Of a stretch of 64,000 nt of DNA, positions 8,202 to 16,420 are shown piece after piece. The stretch is from the NCBI GenBank assembly GCA_036406595.1, contig DASXAR010000074.1, forward strand, positions 46,580 through 110,579, given 5' to 3'. The stretch comes from VRUE01 sp036406595. Its GTDB lineage: Bacteria > Actinomycetota > Thermoleophilia > Solirubrobacterales > 70-9. The notes below the pieces were generated by a model. The model was not told the DNA's origin, did not search any database, and worked only from the letters and a program-made list of their open reading frames with translations. Position 1 is the stretch's first letter, and each line of letters begins with the position of its first letter. The position numbers were made by a program, and so were the translations under genes.

Positions 8202-10063
8202 TCTTCTTCCACTTCCGCCGAGCCGGTGGCGCGCTTGCCGACCACCAGGGTGACGGTGGCCCCCGGTTCGAGCTCAGAGCCCGGCGGCGGGAACTGGTCG
8301 GTAACCCGGCCGATCTGTGCCGGGACTTCGGTTTCCTGTTCTTCGATCGAGGGCACCAGGCCTGCGCTGCGGACCGCCTGCACGGCGGCGCTGCGTTCCT
8401 TGCCGATCACGTTCGGGACCTTTGCCTGCCGTTCGCCCTTGGAGACGACGATCGTCACCGAGGACCCGGCGGGCAGCTTCGAGCCGGCGCTCGGCGCCTG
8501 CCTGATCACCTGCCCGGTCGGAGACGAGCTTTCCGCTTCTTCGACGCTGGGGGTGAAGCCGCGGCCGCGGATCTGCTGAACCGCGACGGAGCGCTGGGTG
8601 CCGACGAGGACTGGGACCTTGGCCAGCTTCGGCCCGCTTGAGACGGTGAGCACGACGGTCGAGCCCCGGGTCGCGGTTTCGCCGCCGCCCGGGTCGGAAT
8701 GGATCACCTTGCCCGCTTCGACGCTTTCGGAACTGGCATGGCTGACCAGCGCTTCGAAGCCCGCGTCCTCCACCGCTTCCACGGCTTCGTCCTGCGGCAG
8801 GCCCGCCGTACTCGGGACCTTGGCCCGGCCCGGCCCCGAGCTGATCGTCAGGGAGACCGCGGGCTTCGAGCAGAAGAAGCCGAGGAACCCGCAGTCTTCC
8901 GACGCCTCGCCGGGCAGCGGATCCTGCTCGAGTACGGTTCCCGCCGACGCTTCCCGGCTGACGAAGGACTTCTCACCGATCGTGAAGCCCCGCGCTTCCA
9001 GCCGCGATTCCGCGGTTTCCTGCTGGTTCCCGGTCACGTCGGGGACGTCGGTCGTGGTGTCGCGCGACAGCCCCAGAACCAGGAGCGCCGCGATCAGCGC
9101 GGCGACCGCAGCGAGGATCCAGAGCGCGCCACGGCGCCGCGACTCCTCCTCCTCAGGGGTCGGCCCGACCTCCTCGGCGACAACCGCTCCGGGCGGCAGC
9201 GGAGCGAACGCGGCGGTTCCCGCTCCCGGCGTCCCCGGGCTATGGAGCGCGGCATCGAGGGCGGCGATGAACGCGGCGGCACTCTGGAATCGCTGCCCGG
9301 GGTCCTTCTCGAGCGCCCGCATGACGACCGCGTCGAGCGCCGGCGAGACGGCGGGGTTGATCGAGCTCGGAAGCTGCGGCGCCTGGGAGACCTGCTTCAT
9401 CGCGATCGCGACGGCAGAGTCGGCCTCGAACGGGACCCGTCCCGTCAACGCCTCGTAGAGGATCACCCCGACCGAGTAGAGGTCGGAGACCGCGGTCACC
9501 TCGAGGCCCTGCGCCTGCTCGGGTGAGAGGTAGTGCGGGGTGCCCATCACCGATCCGGTCTGGGTGATTTCGGAGGCGCCGGCGCGAGCGATGCCGAAGT
9601 CGGTGACGACCGCCTTGCCCTCCTGGTCGACGATCACGTTCTGCGGCTTCAGGTCGCGGTGGACGATCCCGTGGCGGTGCGCGAAGCCGGCCGCCTCCAG
9701 AACCTGCCTGACCAGGCCAACCGCCTGTTCGGGGGTGAGTCCGGCGTCGATCAGCTGCTTCAGGGAATGCCCCTCGAGCATCTGCATCGCGATGTAGTAG
9801 GTCCCCTCCACGTCGCCCCGGTCGAAGACCGCGACGATGTTGGGGTGCTGCAGGCTCGCCGCCGCCTCGGCCTCGCGGCGGAACCGATCGACGAATTCCC
9901 GGTCCTGCGCAAAGCGCGCATGCAGGATCTTGAGCGCGACGTGGCGCTGCAGGTGGGGGTCCTCCGCGAGCCAGACGTCGGCCATGCCCCCCGAGCCGAT
10001 CCGCTGGACGAGCCGGTAGCGGCCGTCCACCACCGATCCCTCTGTCAGCCGTTCAGTCGCCAT
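8198..10063 (-). CDS. pknB: PASTA-domain Ser/Thr protein kinase
   Basis: This 621-residue kinase senses muropeptide or lipid II outside and phosphorylates division and wall proteins inside. The kinase domain has RIGSGGMADVW near 21, HRDLKPQN at 135-142 and DFGIAR near 155. The TM spans 313-333. Four PASTA repeats follow at about 339-411, 414-478, 481-543 and 547-610; the first carries a two-Cys insertion (CGFLGFFC). By hand count Glu codons are 4 GAA to 19 GAG before the TM and 25 GAA to 5 GAG after it. It follows pbpA with an 11-base overlap and precedes ddl. No pknA is present beside it, unlike in mycobacteria. Confidence 0.95.
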   Translation of the reverse strand: MATERLTEGSVVDGRYRLVQRIGSGGMADVWLAEDPHLQRHVALKILHARFAQDREFVDRFRREAEAAASLQHPNIVAVFDRGDVEGTYYIAMQMLEGHSLKQLIDAGLTPEQAVGLVRQVLEAAGFAHRHGIVHRDLKPQNVIVDQEGKAVVTDFGIARAGASEITQTGSVMGTPHYLSPEQAQGLEVTAVSDLYSVGVILYEALTGRVPFEADSAVAIAMKQVSQAPQLPSSINPAVSPALDAVVMRALEKDPGQRFQSAAAFIAALDAALHSPGTPGAGTAAFAPLPPGAVVAEEVGPTPEEEESRRRGALWILAAVAALIAALLVLGLSRDTTTDVPDVTGNQQETAESRLEARGFTIGEKSFVSREASAGTVLEQDPLPGEASEDCGFLGFFCSKPAVSLTISSGPGRAKVPSTAGLPQDEAVEAVEDAGFEALVSHASSESVEAGKVIHSDPGGGETATRGSTVVLTVSSGPKLAKVPVLVGTQRSVAVQQIRGRGFTPSVEEAESSSPTGQVIRQAPSAGSKLPAGSSVTIVVSKGERQAKVPNVIGKERSAAVQAVRSAGLVPSIEEQETEVPAQIGRVTDQFPPPGSELEPGATVTLVVGKRATGSAEVEEE

Positions 10064-11510
10064 TCAGGATCGCTTCCGCCACGTCCCGGAAGATCGGCGC
10101 GGCAACGTCGTTGCCGAACAGCGGCGTGCACTCCACGGTCGCCGCGATCGCGATCTGCGGTTCGTCGGCCGGGACGAAGCCGATGAACCACGCCTGGTTC
10201 TCTTCGGTTCCGCCGCCGCAGCTTTCGTTGAACGGGGTTTCGGCCGTGCCGGTCTTGCCGGCGACCGAAACTCCCGGGATCGCGGCGTTCGTGCCGGTCC
10301 CTTCGCTGACGACGCCTTCCATCGCGGTCGCCAGCTCGCTCGCCGTCTGTTCGTCGATCGGCCGGCTGTACTCGGTCGGGTCGAGGCGCTTCACAACCCG
10401 CCCGTCCGGATCGACGACCCGACTCCAGATCTGCGGCCGCATCAGGCGGCCTCCGTTGGCGACGGCTGCCGCCACCTCGGCCATCTGGAGCGGGGTGACG
10501 GCGAGCCGCTCCTGGCCGATCGCCACCCGCGCCACGTCGATCGGGTCACCGGGGCCGAGGAGCTTTCGGCCTTCGAAGACCCCGCTCGCGTAGACCTGGT
10601 CCGAGGGCAGGTCGATGGCCGGCGTCGAGTTGAAGCCGAAGCGGTCCATGTATTCGAACAGCGTGTCCTCCCCGATCCGTTCGCCCAGCTGCGCGAACCA
10701 CGTGTTGACCGAGTGGGTCAGCGCGGTGTCGAGGGTGATCGGCCCGAAGTCCTCGTCGAAGTCGTTGTGCAGTTCCAGACCCTGGACGTCGAGGGTGCCG
10801 GGGGCGTTGATCGCCGTTTCCGAGGTGATCGTGCCGCTGTCCAGGCCGGCGGCGGCGGTCACCACCTTAAAGGTGGAGCCCGGCGGGTACTGGCCCTGGG
10901 TGGCCCGGTTCAGGAGCGGAGATTCCAGTTCGTTCTGATTCAGCTTCGAGAGTTCGAAGGGCACGCGGTTGGGGTCGTACGGCGGGTTGGAGGCCATCAC
11001 CCGGATCCGGCCCGAGCTCGGCTCGATCGCGACCACGGCGCCGAACCCGGCCGCCGAGAGGTCGGAGAGCGCAGTTTCCTGGGCGACCGGGTCGATGTTG
11101 GTGACGATGTCGTTGCCCCGCTGTTCGCGGCCGCTGAGCTCGTCGAGGATCGAGCCGAATTCCGATTCTTCGCCGATCAGCTCGTCGTTGTGGTAGCGCT
11201 CGAACTCGCTGTCGCCCTGGCGCACGAAGCTGTAGCCGATCGGGTGGCCGTACAGACTGCCCTGCGGATAGCGGCGCACATAACGGCGGCCCGCGCCGTG
11301 GCCCTTCGGCACCGACCTCGCGAGCACGGTGCCGTCGGCGGCGAGGATCCGGCCCCGTTCGATCTGCTGCTGCTCGAGCAAGGGCCGCTTGTTGGCGCTC
11401 TTGTCCTTCAGGGCCTGGGCGTCGAACACCGCCCAATAGGACGTGAAGCCGATCAGGACGCCGAAGAGGACGACGACGAAGCCGAATAGCTTGACGATCT
11501 GGCGATTCAC
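10053..11510 (-). CDS. pbpA: Class B penicillin-binding protein (transpeptidase), PbpA type
   Basis: This 485-residue peptidoglycan transpeptidase has an N-terminal anchor (about 6-27), a dimerisation region with ERGRILAADGTVLA near 51, and a transpeptidase domain carrying the three active-site motifs: SxxK in PPGSTFK (Ser212), SxN as SVN at 267-269, and KTG at 419-421 in AGKTGTAE. It lies directly after the SEDS gene, its usual polymerase partner. The length matches actinobacterial PbpA (about 490). Its place between rodA and pknB is as in the mycobacterial cluster. Confidence 0.94.
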   Translation of the reverse strand: MNRQIVKLFGFVVVLFGVLIGFTSYWAVFDAQALKDKSANKRPLLEQQQIERGRILAADGTVLARSVPKGHGAGRRYVRRYPQGSLYGHPIGYSFVRQGDSEFERYHNDELIGEESEFGSILDELSGREQRGNDIVTNIDPVAQETALSDLSAAGFGAVVAIEPSSGRIRVMASNPPYDPNRVPFELSKLNQNELESPLLNRATQGQYPPGSTFKVVTAAAGLDSGTITSETAINAPGTLDVQGLELHNDFDEDFGPITLDTALTHSVNTWFAQLGERIGEDTLFEYMDRFGFNSTPAIDLPSDQVYASGVFEGRKLLGPGDPIDVARVAIGQERLAVTPLQMAEVAAAVANGGRLMRPQIWSRVVDPDGRVVKRLDPTEYSRPIDEQTASELATAMEGVVSEGTGTNAAIPGVSVAGKTGTAETPFNESCGGGTEENQAWFIGFVPADEPQIAIAATVECTPLFGNDVAAPIFRDVAEAILNGD

Positions 11511-11538
11511 CCGACCACCTCACGTTCGCGCCCCGCGC

Positions 11539-12858
11539 TCACAGCGCGGCCTCCCTGCGGGCGCGATCGGAGATCAGCAGGAGGAGGGCGAGCAGAACGA
11601 AGTTGGCGACGATCGAGCTGCCGCCGTAGCTGATGAACGGCAGCGTCACGCCGGTCAGCGGGATCACCCGGGTGACACCGCCGATGATCACGAAGGCCTG
11701 GATCGCGAAGACCGCGGTGAGGCCGGTCGCCAGCAGCTTCGAGAAGCCGTCGTCGACGAGCAGCGCGACCTTGAACCCGCGGGCCGCGATCAGCAGGTAG
11801 ATCAGGATCACCCCGCAGGCGCCGAAGAGGCCGAGCTCGTTGACGATCAGCGCGTAGATCGTGTCCGTCTGGGCAGCTGGGAGAAGCGGCCCGCCGCCTC
11901 CCGGGATCGTGATCAGCGCCTGGCCGAATCCCTTGCCGAAGAGACCGCCGTCGGCCTGCGCGAAGATCGACTGGAGGATCTGGTAGCCGCTCCCCCCCGG
12001 GTCGTATTTGCCCGTGTCGGGGTCGTGGTATGGGTCGAGCCAGACGTCGACCCGGTCGTGGACATGGGGCACGTGGGAGGCGAAGAACCAGGCGCCGACC
12101 ACGAACAACACCATGCCGATAACGACGAACGAGAAGCGCCCGGTCGCCACGTAGAGCAGCGCGAGGAAGGCCGCGAAGAACATCAGCGAGCTACCGAGGT
12201 CGCGGATGAAGACGAGCATGAACATCGAGGCCCCCCAGACCACGAGCAGCGGCCCGAGATGCTTGAGCGGGGGGAGTGTCACGCCGAGCACCCGGCGGGC
12301 GCCGACGATCATCACCTCGCGGTGCTCGCGCAGGTAGCTGGCGAGAAAGACGACGATGCAGATCTTCGAGAACTCGGCCGGCTGGAAGGCGAGCGGGCCG
12401 ATCTTGACCCCGAGATAGGCGCCGTTGACCTGCTGTCCGATGCCCGGAAGGCGCGGAGCGAGCAGCAGCAGCAGCCCGACCGCGGCGATCGTGTAGCGAT
12501 AGCGCTCGAGCACGTCGTAGTCGCGGAAGAAGTGGATCGTCAGCGCGAAGAGGACCAGTCCGAGGACGAACCAGTTCGCCTGGTCGCGCGCCAGGTCGGC
12601 GTCGATCCGGTAGACCATCACGAAGCCGAAGGCGGTGAGCAGCGCGACGAGTGGAAAGAGGTAGGGATCGGCGTGGGGGAGCCGAGCACGCAGGTAGATG
12701 TGGGTGGCGAGGCAGACGGCGAGGAAGTAGGCGCCGTAGACGAGGCTGGCGTTCCCCAGCCGCGCGTTGTCCTGGGCAAAGACCGCGGCGAAGCCGGCGG
12801 TCAGCAGGAGCGCGACGGGAACCAGGGCGACGAGCTCCCGGTTCCGCGCGGCCGTCAC
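11539..12858 (-). CDS. rodA: SEDS-family peptidoglycan glycosyltransferase (RodA/FtsW)
   Basis: This 439-residue polytopic protein polymerises lipid II with its class B PBP. Family motifs are LAFQPAEFSKICIVVFLASYL near residue 155, FIRDLGSSLMFF near 216, GGLFGKGFGQ in the large outer loop and a C-terminal TGVTLPFISYGGSS near 402. About twelve TM segments can be drawn. It starts at GTG 12858, overlapping the pstP stop, and pbpA follows after 28 bases. The rodA symbol follows gene context; ftsW cannot be ruled out from sequence alone. Confidence 0.92.
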   Translation of the reverse strand: MTAARNRELVALVPVALLLTAGFAAVFAQDNARLGNASLVYGAYFLAVCLATHIYLRARLPHADPYLFPLVALLTAFGFVMVYRIDADLARDQANWFVLGLVLFALTIHFFRDYDVLERYRYTIAAVGLLLLLAPRLPGIGQQVNGAYLGVKIGPLAFQPAEFSKICIVVFLASYLREHREVMIVGARRVLGVTLPPLKHLGPLLVVWGASMFMLVFIRDLGSSLMFFAAFLALLYVATGRFSFVVIGMVLFVVGAWFFASHVPHVHDRVDVWLDPYHDPDTGKYDPGGSGYQILQSIFAQADGGLFGKGFGQALITIPGGGGPLLPAAQTDTIYALIVNELGLFGACGVILIYLLIAARGFKVALLVDDGFSKLLATGLTAVFAIQAFVIIGGVTRVIPLTGVTLPFISYGGSSIVANFVLLALLLLISDRARREAAL

Positions 12859-14036
12859 GGCACTCCCAGGCTCCGTTCGATGTCCTCGACCAAGGACACC
12901 GCGTCGGAGCGGGAGCGGAGGTCATGGCCGGTCACCGCTTCGCGGCGCTTCGGCGGCAGGCTCTGCGTCTGGATCGGGCTCGCGTAGCGCTCCTGGTAGA
13001 GCCCGATCCCGAACGGGAGGTCATACGGCAGGCCGCGGTACAGGGCGACGCGCCCGCCCCCATCCGTACCGAGGAACCAGACCTGGCGGTTCCCCCACCA
13101 GGCGCCGAAGGCGATCGCCGCCAGCACCACGACGACGGCCGCGGCCTTCGCGGCGCGGCGCAGCCGGCGGCGCTGCGGCCTGGCCGCGAGCTCCTCGCGG
13201 CGCTTGCGCGCGGCCGCGGCGGCGGCTCGTCTGCGCACCTCGGTCGCGGTCAGCCCGGCCTCCTCGGCGGCCGGGCCGATCAGCGTCGGGCTCTCGGCCG
13301 CCGGACGGCGCGGGGCCTCTGCGTCCTCGAGCCTGAAGGCGAGAGCTGTGATGTTGTCCCGGCCGCCCGCGCGGTTCGCCTCGTCGATCAGCGAGCGAAC
13401 CGCGGCGTCCAGCGAGGGGGCGCCGCCGAGAACCTCGGCGATCCGCTTCTCGTCGACCATCGTCGTCAGGCCGTCCGAGCAGATCAGGAACACGTCGCCG
13501 GGGGCGGCCGGCACCGTCTGCAAGTCGACGTCGACCTCCGGCTCGGGGCCGAGGGCGCGGGTGATGATCGAGCGCTGCGGATGGTCCTCGGCCTGGGCGT
13601 CGGTTATCTGCCCCTTGCGCCTCATCTCCTCGACCAGCGAGTGGTCGCGAGTCAGCTGCTCGAGGTTCCCGCTCCGCAGCCGGTAGGCACGGCTGTCGCC
13701 GACGTGGCCGATGCACACCTCTTCGCTCGAGGCATCGACGATCGCGGCGGTGATCGTCGTCCCCATGCCGGCCCGCGAGGGGTCCTCCCGGGCCAGCTCA
13801 TGGATCTCTCGGTTGGCCGCCTCGATCGTCTCCCGCAGGACCCGCTCCGGCGGCGCATCGGGCAGGTCTCGGTCGAACGCCTCCGCCGCCGCCTTCGAGG
13901 CGACCTCGCCCGCCTGGGCACCGCCCATGCCGTCGGCGACGACGAAGATCGGCGAGCGGACGAACAGCGAGTCCTCGTTGGCGCTCCGCTGGCGACCGGT
14001 GTCGGTGCGGAACGCCTGCTCGTCGACGCGCAGCAT
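12855..14036 (-). CDS. pstP: PP2C-type Ser/Thr protein phosphatase, membrane-anchored
   Basis: This 393-residue phosphatase reverses the kinases of the cluster. PPM motifs are seen in order: RSANEDS near 17, VADGMGG near 34, GMGTTITAAIV near 90, GHVGDSRAYRLR near 110, CSDGLTTMV near 187 and GGRDNITALAF near 223, supplying the metal-binding Asp residues. A basic linker and one TM at about 293-312 precede a short outer domain. It sits between fhaB and rodA, as PstP does in mycobacteria. Start is ATG 14034-14036, five bases from the fhaB stop. Confidence 0.94.
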   Translation of the reverse strand: MLRVDEQAFRTDTGRQRSANEDSLFVRSPIFVVADGMGGAQAGEVASKAAAEAFDRDLPDAPPERVLRETIEAANREIHELAREDPSRAGMGTTITAAIVDASSEEVCIGHVGDSRAYRLRSGNLEQLTRDHSLVEEMRRKGQITDAQAEDHPQRSIITRALGPEPEVDVDLQTVPAAPGDVFLICSDGLTTMVDEKRIAEVLGGAPSLDAAVRSLIDEANRAGGRDNITALAFRLEDAEAPRRPAAESPTLIGPAAEEAGLTATEVRRRAAAAAARKRREELAARPQRRRLRRAAKAAAVVVVLAAIAFGAWWGNRQVWFLGTDGGGRVALYRGLPYDLPFGIGLYQERYASPIQTQSLPPKRREAVTGHDLRSRSDAVSLVEDIERSLGVP

Positions 14037-14041
14037 CGGCC

Positions 14042-14518
14042 CTACGCCCCGCTCGCCTCGAACCTGAAGGAGGTGTCGCCGATCTGCACCACGTCGCCGT
14101 CGATCAGCTCCACCTCTCCACTCAGAGTCGCGTCGTTGACGAGGGTGCCGTTGGTCGAGTTCATGTCTTCGATGTAGGTGCGGCCGTCACGGGGAAAGAT
14201 CCTGGCGTGCAGGCCGGAGGCATAGCGGTCCTCGATCCGCACGTCCGCCTCGCCGGAGCGGCCGATCGAGAGGCCTCCGATCAGGTCGAACCGCTCGCCC
14301 TCCCGCAGGCCTCCGCCGCGCTCGGCGACGAGCCAGGCGTCGGGTCCCGCCTGCGCTCCCCCATATGCGGGCGCCGGATGGAAGCCCGTGGCGTCGGGGG
14401 CCGGAGAGACGGTTCGCCGCAGGTCCTTCGTGGCGCTGCGAGCGATCCAGAGCAGGAACAGATAGAGGACGGCCAGGAAGCCGAACTTGAGGGCCACGGA
14501 GATCGGGTCGTAGTCCAT
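14042..14518 (-). CDS. fhaB: FHA-domain membrane protein, FhaB type
   Basis: This protein has about 158 residues: an N-terminal TM at about 10-26, a linker, and a C-terminal FHA domain that binds phospho-Thr (LSIGRSGEADVRI, then ASGLHARI, then MNSTNGTLVND). FHA proteins here are usual targets and scaffolds of PknB-type kinases. ATG 14516-14518 is preferred over a TTG one codon upstream. It lies between fhaA and pstP. Confidence 0.9.
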   Translation of the reverse strand: MDYDPISVALKFGFLAVLYLFLLWIARSATKDLRRTVSPAPDATGFHPAPAYGGAQAGPDAWLVAERGGGLREGERFDLIGGLSIGRSGEADVRIEDRYASGLHARIFPRDGRTYIEDMNSTNGTLVNDATLSGEVELIDGDVVQIGDTSFRFEASGA

Positions 14519-14534
14519 CAACCTCGGTCCGCGC

Positions 14535-15299
14535 TCACGACTCTACGTCGAACACGAAGGTGGTGGTCCCGACCGTGACCTGGTCGCCTGGATTGAGGCG
14601 GGTCGAGGAGACGCGCCGCCCGTTCACCTTGACGCCGTTCGTCGAGCCGAGGTCGGCGATCGTCCAGTCTCCGCCGGCCGAGCGTCGGAGCTCGGCGTGG
14701 CGGCGCGAGACGTTGGGGTCACGCAGCACGCACTCCGCCTCCTTCGAGCGGCCGATCGTCGCCCTGGGGCCCTCGAGCACATAGCGGCGGTCCTCGAGCG
14801 AGACGATCGCGCGCGTCGCCACCTCGGCGACCTGAGGCTGCGGCGCGGGCGCCGCCTGGGGCCGCACCGCCGAGTAGACCATGGTGCGGCCTTCTTCCCC
14901 CTGGCTCGGGCTCTCCCCCTCGCGCGCGGGTGGCTTGACGAGGCGGGTCTGGATCCCGAACTCGCCCAGCCGCAGCCGCTCGTCGGTCTCGAAGGTGACG
15001 GCCGGCCGGGTGAGCAGGTCGTAGGAGCGGCGGCGGGCGTGCTCCAGCAGGTATCCGGCGAGCTCCTGCTCGAGCGACCGTTCGTAGCCCTCGAGCCGCG
15101 ACCGGTCGCGCGATGAGAGGTAGACCGTGTACTCGTTCGGGACATAGACCCGGGCGACCCCCGCGGTCTTGTTGGCGTCCATCTCCTTGGCGAGCTTGCG
15201 CGCCAGCTCGACCGGCTGCACCTCCGAGCTGAAGGCGCGGCGGAAGACGCCCTCGACAAGGCCTTCGATGCGACTCTCGAGGTTACGGAGAACGCTGAT
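14535..15299 (-). CDS. fhaA: FHA-domain protein FhaA with DUF3662 N-terminal domain; likely AUC start
   Basis: The N-terminal DUF3662 domain (QPVELARKLAKEMD, YVPNEYTVYLS) leads through a Pro-rich linker to a C-terminal FHA domain (GRSKEAECVLRDPNVSRRHAELR, then STNGVKVNGR). The first standard start is GTG 15219-15221, but the frame stays open upstream and encodes 26 more residues (SVLRNLESRIEGLVEGVFRR and following) that look like the family N-terminus. That extension begins with ATC at 15297-15299, six bases after an AGGAG Shine-Dalgarno. No ATG, GTG or TTG lies there. I annotate the long form; the start, not the gene, is uncertain. Confidence 0.8.
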   Translation of the reverse strand: MSVLRNLESRIEGLVEGVFRRAFSSEVQPVELARKLAKEMDANKTAGVARVYVPNEYTVYLSSRDRSRLEGYERSLEQELAGYLLEHARRRSYDLLTRPAVTFETDERLRLGEFGIQTRLVKPPAREGESPSQGEEGRTMVYSAVRPQAAPAPQPQVAEVATRAIVSLEDRRYVLEGPRATIGRSKEAECVLRDPNVSRRHAELRRSAGGDWTIADLGSTNGVKVNGRRVSSTRLNPGDQVTVGTTTFVFDVES

Positions 15300-15355
15300 G
15301 GCTGGCTCCTTTTGATGTGAGCGGCGGCCCTGCGGGGCACGGAAACCGGGCTGAA

Positions 15356-15377
15356 ATCCTAGAGGCCATCGGGCCTC
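15356..15377 (-). promoter_or_regulatory. Inverted repeat and -10-like TAGGAT before fhaA
   Basis: On the minus strand GAGGCC-CGAT-GGCCTC (15377-15362) is followed directly by TAGGAT (15361-15356), 57 bases before the proposed fhaA start. It may end the upstream kinase transcript, or form a promoter with operator for the fha-pstP-rodA-pbpA-pknB-ddl operon. Confidence 0.35.
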
Positions 15378-15399
15378 CGATGACCGGGCGGCCGAGCTC

Positions 15400-16320
15400 T
15401 CAGGGCATCAGGGCTCCGTGGCCCACCGCGAGCCAGGCGCCGAGCACCCCTGCGGCGGCAGCCACGCCGAGGCGCAGCATCCCGGTCGCCTGCCGGGCCG
15501 GCAGCCCCTCGTCGAGCTCGGTGAGCGAGGCCTCGATCGCCTCGCCCAACTCCTCCAGCCGCGGCCGTCGCGAGGGGCGCGGCTCCAGGCAGGCGTCGAT
15601 CGCCTCGGTGAGGCGGCGGGGCAGGTCGGGGCGGAGGCGGCGCAGCGGTCGGTGGCGGGCGCCGATCGCGCGTGCCGTCGCGGCAGGCGTCGCGCGCCGG
15701 TTCGGGTTCTGGCCGCTCCAGCACTCGTACAGGGTCAGCGCCAGCGAGTAGACGTCGGCCTCGGGCCCCGCCCCGCGGCCCTCGGCCTGCTCGGGCGACA
15801 TGTAGGCGAGGGTGCCGACGACGTCCCCCGGCGCGGTCAGCGCCGCCGCGTCGGTGAGGCGCGCGATCCCGAAGTCCATCAGCTTCGCCCGCAGCTCCCC
15901 GTCCTCGCTGACCACGACGTTCTCGGGCTTGATGTCCCGGTGCACGACCGAGCGGGAGTGGGCATGATCGAGCGCCTCGCAGAGGTCGGCGCCGATCTCG
16001 CCGATCTCGCGGTCGCTGAGCGCGTCCTCGCGGCAGAGGTCGGCCAGGGTCGGGCCGTCGACGAGCTCGCTGACCAGCAGGGCATTCCCGCCTTCCTCAC
16101 CGATCTCGTACAGGGTGACGATCCCGGAGTGGTTGAGGCGGGCAGCCGCCTGCGCCTCCCGCAGGACCCGTCGCCGGCTTTCCTCGCCCCGCGAATCGAT
16201 CGCCTTGACGGCGACGGGGCGCTCCAGGCGGCCGTCCCAGGCCTCGTAGACGACCCCGAACCCGCCGCTGCCGATGCGGCGCTCGATCAGGAACCTGTTG
16301 AGGACGAGTGAGCCGACCAA
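15400..16320 (-). CDS. Ser/Thr protein kinase, short form with C-terminal membrane segment
   Basis: This 306-residue kinase has IGSGGFGVVYEAW near 16, VAVKAID Lys near 39, HRDIKPENVV at 127-136, DFGIAR near 149 and SPEQAEGR near 175. After the kinase domain comes one hydrophobic segment (about 283-300) and the protein ends, so it has no ectodomain. It is the first gene upstream of fhaA, about 100 bases away, on the same strand. The start is TTG 16318-16320, with no better option. It is the third kinase within 11 kb and the only one without a visible sensor domain. Confidence 0.85.
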   Translation of the reverse strand: MVGSLVLNRFLIERRIGSGGFGVVYEAWDGRLERPVAVKAIDSRGEESRRRVLREAQAAARLNHSGIVTLYEIGEEGGNALLVSELVDGPTLADLCREDALSDREIGEIGADLCEALDHAHSRSVVHRDIKPENVVVSEDGELRAKLMDFGIARLTDAAALTAPGDVVGTLAYMSPEQAEGRGAGPEADVYSLALTLYECWSGQNPNRRATPAATARAIGARHRPLRRLRPDLPRRLTEAIDACLEPRPSRRPRLEELGEAIEASLTELDEGLPARQATGMLRLGVAAAAGVLGAWLAVGHGALMP

Positions 16321-16420
16321 AGCTTCGTCGACTTCGGCGCGGGCCCGCGCTTTCCTGCGCTCCGACCTGACCAGCGTTCATACTTTCCGCCCAGCCAACC
16401 CAGGTTTGGAGAGCCAGTCC

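Noticed and set aside
15400..16320. Third kinase as a truncated pseudogene
   Set aside because: All catalytic motifs are intact and the frame ends cleanly after a TM segment. A short kinase is more likely than decay.
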